The position numbers were made by a program, and so were the translations under genes. Shown here one piece after another: positions 36,555 through 46,981 of a stretch of 64,000 nucleotides of DNA (positions within the stretch are counted from its first letter, which is position 1; each line of letters begins with the position of its first letter). Under the pieces are notes generated by a model. The model was given only the letters and a program-made list of their open reading frames with translations, made no database searches and was not told the origin of the DNA. Source of the DNA: Harmothoe impar (lineage: Eukaryota > Annelida > Polychaeta > Phyllodocida > Polynoidae). Location of the stretch: the NCBI GenBank assembly GCA_947462335.1, contig OX381714.1, positions 32,884,025 through 32,948,024 of the forward strand, given 5' to 3'.

Positions 36555-38555
36555 CTACCAATCTTCCCATGCCCTTATATGGTTATATGTGTCAAATGCT
36601 GAGAGTGGGTCGGCACCGGTCAGCCCGATAGGTGGCGCCGTGATATGTGGCAGCGAAAAACATGGCACCTCCCTCTGAAGGTCTGGGGTAAAGAAGTCCA
36701 TGATATCAGGCGGCCGCGGTAGGCTGTCCTAGAATAAAGACGAACCAATAGAACATTAAGACTTGGGTTGGATTTGATGCCATTCATGACTAGTATTAGT
36801 ATTAATATAAAGTGACCAATCTCAAAAAAAATGCAATGTTCAAAAGGACGCTCCTGAATAGTATACAGGTGCTTTATGTTACTATGGTGATTTTATCGTA
36901 AACGGAATGGAGAAAGTGCACGGTAATTGTACCTCGGGCTTCGGTTGTCTCGGCTTGTGTGTTGATTTGACTTTAGCTCCAAACTCCAGGGCGGCTGTGT
37001 CTACGAGGTCATCCTCTTTTACATCAACACTGATGAGTTCCGGAAACTGGACGCGGCCATTGTTCAGTACTGAATAGGTCTGTGTGAAAAAAGGGACATG
37101 TTAGGACAATGTCTGAGTCACAGAGATGCCACCCCCTGGTCGACAAAAGGCAGGAAATGCAACTATTCTGCTAGAATTTTGGTAGGAAATCATTGTGATT
37201 TTATAATAAAATTCCGCCCCCCCCCCCAAAAAAAAAACACCAAAAAAAAACAACAACAAAAACTGGTAAAAGTTATATGGTAAATAATTTCACCACCGGT
37301 AACATGTTTCCTATATTGGGCTTATACATATAGTAATGTTGTACTCTATAGTCTTTCCATTCTTGCTTTGTTATCAATTAATCCCTGCAACTGGGAAAGT
37401 GAAACAAATATCCGCCATATGCATTAAGGCCTCTTGAAAATGACGTCAAGAAAATGAACAGAAATAAAGTAAAATCATTTTCTGTTTTCCATCTGGGACT
37501 GGGACACTAAACCGATGTACATGTTTTTGTACTTAGCTTTCGGTATACAATTGAAATATTACCTTTTCATCTAATTTTGTCTTGACTTTCTCAGACTTTA
37601 ATCTTTCTGCTACAGCTGAGGATAGGTTGATCTCTGTGTTTGCCATTTCCTGCACCTCCTTACTCATAAACAAGGTCGAGTTAAACTCGGGCCGAGCCAG
37701 AACGTGCTCAGTTCCACCTCCCTCCATCAACCTAGTCTTTGTGGCTGCCATTTTTGTCGGCCGTACATCGATAATATCAGAATCTAATAATATGTCATTT
37801 CTACTGGATTGTTTATCTGGAGAACATTTGGCAACTTTCCTTCTCATCACAGGGTGATGATCTGCCTCAGGTCTTAGAGTAGAACTAGAACCGGTTTGAG
37901 ACCTGATACTGAGCTCATTCGTTCCTGTTACTATAGATTGTATTTGTGAGTCTTCGGCTGATTGGTCTGTCAAGTTGTAGCTATAGGTCTTTGGAAATGT
38001 TTCAGAACTGTCATCATCATTATCATCGCTCTGGTAGTTTTCATCAAAAGGTTGGTCGTCATTAAAGGATAACTCCCGACTGGTGTCCTCAGAACGGTCT
38101 ATCTCTATAATCTCAGATCTCTCTGGCTCATCAGGCGATAAATGCTTCACCGTGACCATCTGATCAAACCTCACCCTCTGAGACTTGGTCTGGAATGGCG
38201 TACTAGAGGAAGGCAGGTCAGTCGTTTGAGCTTCAGGCGATCTATTTATCCTGGACTTATTTGGTGTTTTTTTCTCCGGTGTCACACACAAATCGGGATC
38301 GACTAGCGATGTGAGATCTCTTCGGTCATAGACGACCGGAGTGATTCGGCGAGACATCGGTAATGGCTCTATATCGTCGTCATGCGGAAAGGTCGTCCCC
38401 CCTTCGACACTGGTTGCTATGGTTGGTATGGATTGTGACATGACGTGACTCTTGGTGTAGTCTGACAGCATGCCGTGATGCCGCGCCATGGGTCGGGGTG
38501 GCGGGAACTGGTTGGGCAGGCACTCGTTGGAGTGGCAGGTAATGTGGGCCGCCAT
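36555..38555 (-). CDS. PPP1R35: PPP1R35-like protein phosphatase 1 regulatory subunit, 3 coding exons
   Basis: PPP1R35 is a centrosomal, PP1-binding protein needed for centriole elongation. Exons are 38555-37563, 37079-36933 and 36728-36555, all phase 0, giving 437 aa. The N-terminal two thirds are low-complexity and acidic, with an RVxF-type PP1 docking motif RVRFD at about 127-131. From about residue 286 (LARPEFNSTL through KLDEK) and into exon 2 (VQFPELISVDVKEDDLV) the sequence resembles the PPP1R35 C-terminal domain. The tail ends TYNHIRAWEDW before TAG. The ATG follows a splice acceptor (TTTTAG, about 38567-38572), so a 5'UTR exon exists upstream. Human PPP1R35 is about 250 aa, so this protein is long. 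Exon structure is firm; the family call is by motif memory. Confidence 0.68.
37121..37290. repeat. Dispersed GAGATGCCAC repeat, partial copy, with A/C-rich tail
   Basis: It shares CAGAGATGCCAC, GTCGACAAAA and AGGAAAT elements with 14117-14257 and 53524-53682, then runs into a C-run and CAAAAAAAAC repeats. It lies in the first intron of the PPP1R35-like coding region. Confidence 0.4.
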
Positions 38556-39154
38556 GATGTCCTCCTAAAAGTACAAACAACAATTCTTAGTTTAGATTTC
38601 AATAAACGTTGCTGTTGTTAATTCAGGGTCACTAACCTTGGGTACCTTTATTTGAGCTGCTTCAGACTCATTTTCAGATGTTTTTGGGTCCCAGCAAAAC
38701 TTCTGTTTAGGCCAAAGTAGGTCACACTGACCTACGCTAGCTGTATCACTACAAAGTCATGGTTGGAGACAGCTATTTTTCAGAAAAAAAATCATTCCAA
38801 CAAATCTCTGCATGTAATCTTGCTTCAATCTTGCTTCAAATTTTAAAAACTTCTATTTTACTCCCATAGACGTTATGTTAATGTGCTAGCATTGGAGAAG
38901 TGGGGAAATCTATGTAGAAGCTTACTTTTTTTTGTAAATTTTGAGATGAAATTGCGAGAAAACTTGGTGGTAGATGGCATTTTACCTCTAATACACACAG
39001 AATGAGGTCCTAAGATTTGTTCTACACTAGGCTTCATAAAGTACTATAGTACAGGTAAACGCGATCCCAGTTTTCTTACATGTGCCTCTACATGGGTACC
39101 CACATATTTGACCGTGCCGCTGTGTCTTTGTTGTTGTTTTTATAGCAAAAGGGT

Positions 39155-39330
39155 GTGTTGTTGTGTTGAACTTTATGCATATAGAAACTCATAGAAAAAT
39201 TCCTGTGGGTCGAATTTTATCCCAATTTAGCCGTGTCCATCGAATTTTAAAAGGGCTGTGTTGCCCGTGTCGAATTTTAAAAGGCTTGTGTCGCCGTGTC
39301 GCCTGTGTCGAATTTTACCAATGTAGAGCG
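39155..39330. repeat. CGAATTTTAAAAGG/GTGTCGCCGTGTCG repeat block
   Basis: Repeated CGAATTTTAAAAGG with GTGTCGCCGTGTCGCCTG; inverted relative to 28003-28190. Confidence 0.5.
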
Positions 39331-39849
39331 GTAGAGGCACAAACATGTATGAAAACAGGGATCTTGTTAACCTGGACTACTCGAGGCCCCATCTAGTGTA
39401 GAACAAATCTCGGGCCCTATAGCACCATACATGCATTAGCATGATCGAATTTTACATGCACTAGGAAGGACAGTATCTAAAAGAAGATTTTTGACTCAGC
39501 CACAAGGCACAAAACTTAAACTTTCACGTTCCGTCATAGAAAATGTAAAGGAAGATATTAGCAAGTGATCCAATGCAGCGAGTTTCCTGCAAATGTTGTC
39601 GTGTGACAAATTCATGTACTTGGGAGGATACTCGCAAAAATCAAAACTTTTAGATTTCTGCGAATTTGGTCATACCCTGTACGCCGCACGCCCCTCGCGA
39701 CGACGTTGTTGCAGGGACTCGCAGCAGGAGATCCACCGCTGGAATGTTTTTTCCGAGTTTACACTAACTGTAATTCACAGCAAATTCGCGGCAGTGGATC
39801 ACCGCCTATTGTCATATTTACACTCCACTGAATTTTTGGCGGGACCCGC

Positions 39850-39930
39850 AATTTTGCCCACACCCACCTGCTCGCCCACACTGCCACACCCACCTGCTTG
39901 CCCACAGTGCCACACCCACCTGCTCGGCTA
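39850..39930. repeat. CCCACACTGCCACACCCACCTGCT tandem repeat
   Basis: About three copies of a 24-bp unit around CACACCCACCTGCTCGCC. Confidence 0.7.
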
Positions 39931-40845
39931 AAATGGGATAAACATACAAGTGTAACACATGATTTGAGGGTAGTTTTGAACCAGGAATTCATTTCTGCCT
40001 CGGAATTGTCAATTTTTTCCCCCCGAAATGATTTTTTCAATCAATTATTCAACCCCCTGAGCCTGACCCCTACTCGGGTCTGCACCGTCTGAGTCATAAT
40101 CACACTTTCAAATTTCAATCTTTAATTATGAGCGCTCCCTTTAACTGCACCGACTGGGCATTGCATAGGGCTAGTAGGGCTAGGCTGTCCCGTGAAACGC
40201 CGGGACCGTCTGGACTGCAGGCCTACTTGGCTTTGCTGTAACCTGTCAAAACATGCACCGCAACTTGGCAAGTCAAGTGGGCCAAAACAGGGACGCTGCT
40301 ATCGTACATGGTCACAATTCTCTTTTAATGCATGAAATGTAGAGTTATCAATGAATTCAGCAGATTCTTGCTATACTTGCCTTTTGTTTGGTCACAGTTT
40401 GGAAGTGAATCTACGTGGAATTTCAGTGAAACCTGTGTTTAAAACATCCGTTGATGCCTCACGGGTCACTTCTCTTTCAGAACTGGCGCCATCTTTGTTT
40501 GGGTCAGAGGGAGCGGTCAGTGTGCAAAAATGGAGCCATCACTTCCGGGGACCATACATTATCCCAAGCGCGGCACATGTTTGTCAACAAACATCTGTCA
40601 ACAACCGTCAGAAACGGCGTGGATGAAGCCACATCAATATATAGGCCTACCCTGGAAGGTCGGGGCTAAGTCCAGCATGAGTCATGGCCACGTAAATCAC
40701 GACTAGTCACTATAGTATAGCCAGTGAATTAATGTTGACTTGGAAGTTGAAGGGATGGTCTGGGATGGTCTGACATGTCATGTATAGTCATAGTGTGTAC
40801 TTTTTTTTTGTAGTTGGCTTATCAAGCTGCACTGACGTACAGGAT

Positions 40846-40989
40846 ATAAAGAGGGGTCCACATATCTTGAGCAAGTTCAGATCCTCATTGAGCAACAGGA
40901 AGAGAGTCTTCAGTACCAGCTAGGGACACCTACTACAAAGTGTGGATCTCACAACTAAGATACATGGCATTTCTCAACAAGCTTTTCAA
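40846..40989 (+). promoter_or_regulatory. TATA-box promoter with short candidate first exon
   Basis: GATATAAAGAGG at about 40846 is a good TATA box. About 120 bp downstream an ATG (about 40963) opens MAFLNKLFK and is followed by an AAG|GTAGGA donor at about 40989. TATA, UTR, ATG and donor are arranged like a real first exon. I could not find a convincing second exon before the transposon-rich region, so the gene, if any, is unidentified or broken. Confidence 0.35.
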
Positions 40990-41139
40990 GGTAGGATATA
41001 GGTTAACTAATTAATAGGAGCCTTTTAAATAATTCAATTTAATTCAATTTTTATTTCAGACTCACTTGTTTTATAATGGTCCATAGTCTGTGAAATGCAC
41101 AAACAGCCAGGCTACAGTTACTTTAATATCATCATCATC

Positions 41140-41302
41140 GCAGGGGAGGATTTGGGGGGGGGGGGGGGGGCGGACTCGGCCTGCGCCCCCCTATTTTTAT
41201 ATGTACATTTTAATGTGACAATTTCCATTACCACCAGTACTGTACATTGCCTATTTCATGCCCCCCCCCACTTTTACAAAATCCTGGATCCGCCCCTGAT
41301 AT
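41140..41302. mobile_element. MITE of the CAGGGGCGGATCC family, diverged copy
   Basis: The left end GCAGGGGAGGATTTGGGGG and right end AAATCCTGGATCCGCCCCTG are inverted. The interior resembles 56209-56374. Confidence 0.5.
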
Positions 41303-41794
41303 GGGATATACATGCAAGTGAATAGTCTACAGTATACATTGTATAGATCTAGATACCAGGCTTTCCATAGGCTAGATATAGGCCAATAGCATAGGGATGT
41401 GGAGCTATACCCTGTCCCTGTGGGTCCGCCATTTTATATTTCGCTGGTTGCGGTTACACCCACTCATAAGACATCCCACTATGGATAAAAATAGGGGACA
41501 AACAGGGGACAGGCTAGTAACACTGTTACTAACAGTCTTAACAGCTCTTATCAGTGCTGGCCGCCACAACCAGCTCCAGTCCCGACTGGGCGACTAGGCC
41601 CTATAGGATGCGTACTGGATAGGCCTACTGGGTACCAGTATCACTTTTTGTGGGATCCATTATACTTTTTATTAAACCATTTTCTGATGCTGTAACTCAG
41701 CACATAAGACTGTAAATTAGTCTCTTAGTTGTAGCACCACATGTTGAGAGACCGCAGACAGCAAATCATTTGCCAAATGTGGGGGGGTAGATGG

Positions 41795-42190
41795 GGGGCC
41801 CCCATGTCGCATGTCGATTTTAAGAAATGGCCATGTCACATGTCACTAAGGAAAAAGCCATGTCGCTAGTGTCACTAAAGGGAAAATGTAGGGGCACCAT
41901 AATTTATACAATTGGGCTCTTGGGGCCGTAGGCCCCAGGAAATTTTTAAAATTTGACTACCCACAAGGACGGAATTTGAAGAAAGAGTTGGGTAGCATAC
42001 TTTACACTAAATGGGAATTTTTTTATTCATGTCACTAAGCCCCATGTCACATGTCGATTTTAAGAAATGGCCATGTCACATGTCACTTAAATGGCCATGT
42101 CCCATGTCGATTTTAAGAAATGGCCATGTCGCCATGTCGATTTTAAGAAATAGCCATGTCGCCATGTCGATTTTAGGGGTCGATACCCAT
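41795..42190. repeat. CATGTCGATTTTAAGAAATGGC repeat block
   Basis: Six or more copies of CATGTCGATTTTAAGAAATG and ATGTCACATGTC. It is the reverse complement of the 4459-4715 block, ending ATTTTAGGGGTCGATACCCA where that block starts TAGACCCCTAAAATCGACA. Confidence 0.65.
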
Positions 42191-42453
42191 AAATGTGCAC
42201 TAGCTAGCATATCTCTGCATCCCAAGATATATTTGCAAGGCATCCTTCTATGCTACAGTTAACTTTAATAGAGTTGTCCATAAATGATGTCACCCCCAAG
42301 GGGGTGGAGCAGACATTTGTGACAAAGTGTGACAAGGGGGAGGGGGGTTGGCATGTGCATGATGTCTCATTTGGAAGAAAAAATTAAATTGTTTATGTCT
42401 ACAACATGTGAAGTTCACTGATCTTGCATACTATTAATACCATAGCTGTCTAA

Positions 42454-42655
42454 GGGAGTGTTCATTTATTAGTTACAGGGGTGTGTGTGGTGGGTTGGGG
42501 GGGGGGGACTTAAAAATTTCCGACCCCTCCTGAGGGGGGGGGGGGCGTAAAAATTCTAACCCCTATAAGTCTTGAGGGGGAGGGGGTAAAAATTTTCGTG
42601 CCTCCGCGTGAAATCTCACCACACACACACCCGTAATTAATAAATGAGCACTCCC
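42454..42655. mobile_element. PIF/Harbinger-like MITE, copy 3
   Basis: The ends GGGAGTGTTCATTTATTAGT and AATTAATAAATGAGCACTCCC are inverted and the flanks are TAA on both sides. The interior has G-runs and AAAAATTC as in the other copies, plus GTGTGTGTGG/CACACACACC inner arms. Confidence 0.72.
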
Positions 42656-43143
42656 TAAAATATCTAAGTGCCTAGCTACCCAATCCCATCAGTATGAAAA
42701 GGGAACATGATTTGATTGAAATAGGAATATGTTCCATATTATTGGGGCCGGGTGGGGGGAGGACAACAGGTTACTGATCTAATTACACCCATACCACCCA
42801 TTGACTTTGCCTTACTAAGTTAGGTGTACCCTCCATAGACTTTGCATTGACCAACAGTTAAGAGTCCATGTGTAAAAACCTCCATTCTGTGCAAAAGGTC
42901 TATACCCAGCCACACTACTCCACTGACCAGAGCCGAGGTAGCAGGTCTAAACACGGCTTCAATGATCATTTTTAAAGAGGCCCCGACACCCCCTTTGTCT
43001 CCAGGTGGCAAGGTGTCAGGAGAGGCTTGCTGTGGCTCTGTGCGGCATCTGCAGAGGTAGGCCTGCCTGTGTGTGGCATGCATCAGTTTGGGCTACTCAT
43101 TAGAGACACTGACAGTGACGCTTGCATCTAAACTATACAGTAC

Positions 43144-43974
43144 TGTAACGGGGAGATGGATGTATGGGGATGGCGACTTATATGGGACCAGGGGCGGGAA
43201 TTCCTAGAGGAGTCTTAAGTGTCTAGGGAATAGGACAACACAGGTGAGTTATAGTTAGAAGATACACGGGTTCTATTCAAGGTGACTTAAACCTAATACA
43301 AATAGAAGGTGCATGAGGCATCGGGCATGTGGCCTTACTGATCTGAACCCTAACAAGTAGTAACTAACTTATACAGAAGTAACTCCTCAGTCTTAGTATG
43401 AGATACTAAGACTAGCGGCGGGGTATGGAGATACCACTAGTCTCGGGGGCTATTATTACTAGGGGGTATGAGGATACCCGGTCATTAACACTAACTCTAA
43501 GGGTGTAGAACACCTGAACACTTGGGGGTATAGTGATACCCAGAACACTAAACACCTAGGGGTATAGGGACACCACTAGCTGGGGAACCTGTTAACATTA
43601 AACGACCAGTGTTACTGACCTGTGAGTATAAACTAACATGAACTAATTCAACTAGCTAGACTAGAACAGTATCTGATACCTGGAGGTATTAAGATACTAA
43701 CACTAAGGCTTAAGGTTGCAGTCAAGTATGGGATACAAGACTACAGAGCATCCCTGAGATCTGACTATCTCTTAGGCTGGAGTATGGGATACTGAAGCTC
43801 GCGTCGCCTTATATAGGCGACGCGCCGCCCCGCAGCTCCGCCCCGCGAGGAAGCGAGACGCCACCTAGCGGCCCCGCGAAGAAGCTCCACCCCGCGAGGA
43901 AGCGACAGTGGCACCGCCCCGCGGACCCGCGACGAAGCTCCGCCCCGCGAGTCTTGCGGCTCGCTGCCGCCACA
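43144..43974. mobile_element. Candidate solo LTR
   Basis: It begins TGTAACGGGG and ends GCCGCCACA (TG...CA) and is flanked by GTAC on both sides (43140-43143 and 43975-43978). It has a TATA box (CTTATATAGG, about 43808) and a GC-rich CCCCGCGAGGAAGC repeat downstream. No gag or pol is attached. No second LTR copy was found in the window. Confidence 0.45.
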
Positions 43975-44807
43975 GTACATGTAGTTGAAAAATATGCATA
44001 GCCAAAATATCATGTCATGGCCTCTTTAAAGCTCTGTGGGCGCTGACTCTACTCCACTCACCGGCCTCATGCACCTGCAGTGCTATTACGGGTGCATTGA
44101 GCTCACCCAGGTCCATGCATGTACATGTACCTGCTGTCGGGCCTGTGTGACCACAGCCCTCCTACATCTGTCCATGCAGTATAGGGGACCTGGCCGTCGA
44201 CAGCAGCACCGCTTGTGGCAAATTGAGAACCTGCAGTACGGGCCCTTGGCCAGTAGGTGGAGCAGCTAACCGGGGTTTATGACGTCACAGGGCAGTACAG
44301 AGTCTATAAGTGTCCATCTAGTGGTACCTGCTTGAACTTCCAACCCCCGAATATGGCTGCGCCCATGGCCTAACCCCTAGGAGCCCTATAGGTACCCGTA
44401 TGGAGCTGTGTTGTCAACCACCACCACCACCTGACATAGTACCTGACCAGGCAGTCCTGATAACCTGGACGCCCCCCCCCCCCCACATCGCATAACCCGC
44501 ATGAAACTGATCTTACAGCATAGTTGCACCATCTGTGCCCATCACAACCTCATTCATTACTCTGGAAGGAAAACAATATAGCCTGACAGTGCCATTTACA
44601 AAGGTGAGGTCTCATCACTAAAACAAGAATTTTGTTTGTCAGAAGGATACAAAGTGCAGTGGTGGATCCAGGATTCTCTAGAGGGGGGCAGTCTTTGCGA
44701 AAGCTTTTTCATCCCACAGGACATTTGGTCCTGCAGATTTTCACACTCTCACACTCTCGCACTTTCACACTCGCACTTTCACACTCACACTTTCACACAT
44801 CTAACAC

Positions 44808-46219
44808 TCAAAGATGAACTATTGATGTACGACGGCCGCATCGTGATTCCTCAAGCCCTACAGCTCGAGGTACTGGGGCAGCTACACCAAGGCCACCTTG
44901 GTGTCACCGAGTGCCGAGCTCGGGCCATGCAGAGTGTATGGTGGCCACTAAGCAGCAAACAGATCGAGGCAATGTGCAATCTACATCTGCGCTGTACACC
45001 GTCCAGAACGCAAAGAACCGCTTCTCCCATCTTCTTTCCCATCCTATGCCTGGGAAAGGGTCGGTACAGACCTATTTGAACTGGATAAAAAGGTGTATAG
45101 TAGTAGTAGACTACTACTCTCGATGGATCGAGATCCGACGTCTGCTACAAACCACATCAGCTCATGCCATTGAAGCATTAAAATCAGTAGAAATAGGTTT
45201 GTAAATACTCCCAAAATCTTTTCCCAATATCTCGTGAAACTTTCAAAGAAATAGCTCAGAATAAACTAGAGAATTAACTTTTGACCGACATGTTTCGGCC
45301 TTGTGCAGGCCTTCGTCTGGGTAGTTTATTTTTAGAACAGGATGGGACTATTGTGCCCTTGGGAGCCTTTTCAGGCATCCAACATTTGTACATTTTTTTA
45401 TCAACAATGGTGACCTTGGTGTCAAATAACAATATATTATAACAAGACGACTCCAGTAGGAGGTGGGTCCAGAGATTTTTTTGAAAAAGGCTCCAAAATT
45501 AGGTGACCCCCAAATTTTCACCAATAACAACTGTGTTGATTTCTCGAATGATTTTTTGAGAAAAAAAATCAGTCTTCAGCACACATAGCATCCCAGAATA
45601 TGTGGTATCACACAACGGTCCACAATTTTCATCCCGCGACTTTAAGGACTTTGAATTGAAATACAGGTTTACCCATGTGACCTCTTCACCAATGTATCCT
45701 CAGTCGAACGGAGAAGCTGAGCGAGCAGGTCAGACTGCTAAGAATATCATGAGAAAGAACGTAGACCAGCACCTCAGATTCTTTGCCTACCACACTGCAC
45801 CACTTCAGAATGGCCAAGCCCCCTGTCAGCTCCTGATGGGGAGAAACATCAGGCCCACTCTGCCAGCAACAACCGCACATCTTCATCAGGGCCATGATAA
45901 AGAGATCTTCAAGGCTGACGAAAATATGTACAGGCAGAAGATGGCAGAAGACTACAACAGACGCCATAGAAGGGTTACTTTACCAGTATTGGAACAGGGT
46001 GACCGCGTCTGGGTACGGGACCAGGACCGATATGGCGCCGTCGTGGAAAGGACAGCCTCTCCCAGAGCCTACCACGTAGAAACAGAGAGAGGCTTAGTAA
46101 TAACACGCAATCGAGGAGCCTTGGTGCACACTGGAGACAACAGGGCGCAGCAGGACAAACCAAGCCCACAGCCTTCCTCTCCCCCCAGAACACCGTGCAA
46201 GAGGCCGCTACAGGAATGA
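44808..46219 (+). pseudogene. Broken Ty3/gypsy integrase region
   Basis: Integrase catalyses insertion of LTR-retrotransposon DNA. A zinc-binding N-terminal part (LHQGHLGVTECRARA...W) appears near 44880-44990. It is followed by core pieces in other frames (VVVDYYSRWIEI near 45100) and, after an insertion at 45189-45573, by GPQFSSRDF, SNGEAERAGQ and a C-terminal chromatin-binding part (VLEQGDRVWVRD) in one frame from 45602 to 46219. Several frameshifts and the insertion break it. Gag, protease, RT and the 5' LTR are missing, so the element is 5'-truncated and dead. Confidence 0.8.
45189..45573. mobile_element. 385-bp insertion in the gypsy integrase, 8-bp direct repeats
   Basis: AAATCAGT stands at 45181-45188 and again at 45566-45573, and the integrase frame resumes after the second copy. 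An 8-bp duplication fits hAT-type insertion, but terminal inverted repeats are not obvious. It contains GACATGTTTCGGCC and TGCAGGCCTTCGTCTGG motifs. Confidence 0.6.
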
Positions 46220-46564
46220 CCACTAGGAGTCAATCAGGAAGGGCGATAAACCCACCACAGAGGATTGACTTCTAAGAAGTGTTCATGGGCATAATAATCC
46301 CTAAGTCCTGAGGTCAGTCTCCCAATGAAAGACTCTAGAACACAATGTGAGTTATCACAATAGAGAACATCTAGATATCATAAATCCAAAAGACTTCCAT
46401 AGATATTCCATACATGAATTCATTAATTCAAAGACAGCCGTAAAGAGACCTACCGCTATCAAACATTATAGACACTTATAGAGTATATCTAAACACCATA
46501 GACGAGACATTTCATGAGTATAGTGTCATCATAAATATATGTACCTTTATCCTAAAAAGGGAGA

Positions 46565-46930
46565 TGTGGTAACACTCCACCTAGTGTTAAGTATGAGAAC
46601 TAGAGAGTTACCATACAGTGCTGCCACCTATCAGTAAACCTCTTTAACCTACATCCTACATACACTGTGTTTATGTTTAACATCAGTTACATTTTTTAAG
46701 GACCGGATAGCAACATATTTGATGATTATATGCATAGATAGTATTGTGTGTTATTAGCTTATTATAACTCGATTATGAAATATCGTCTAAGTTTTTTTAA
46801 TATAAATTGGTATTTTTAATTGATAAGTGTATTATGACGCCTGGGACTTACTCTTCGGTTCTTTCTTTTCTCAGAAGCATACACACACGCACTCACACTT
46901 CACCGTGTAGCAAACATCCCACACAACATG
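46565..46930 (+). mobile_element. 3' LTR of the gypsy remnant
   Basis: A purine-rich tract (AAAAAGGGAGA) precedes TGTGGTAACACTCC, and the block ends near CACACAACA. It lies in the expected place after the integrase and a 350-bp spacer. The right border is approximate. Confidence 0.5.
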
Positions 46931-46981
46931 TGTTAAGTTCCTTGATCTAAAAATCCATGTTTAACATTTCAGAAGACGAAA

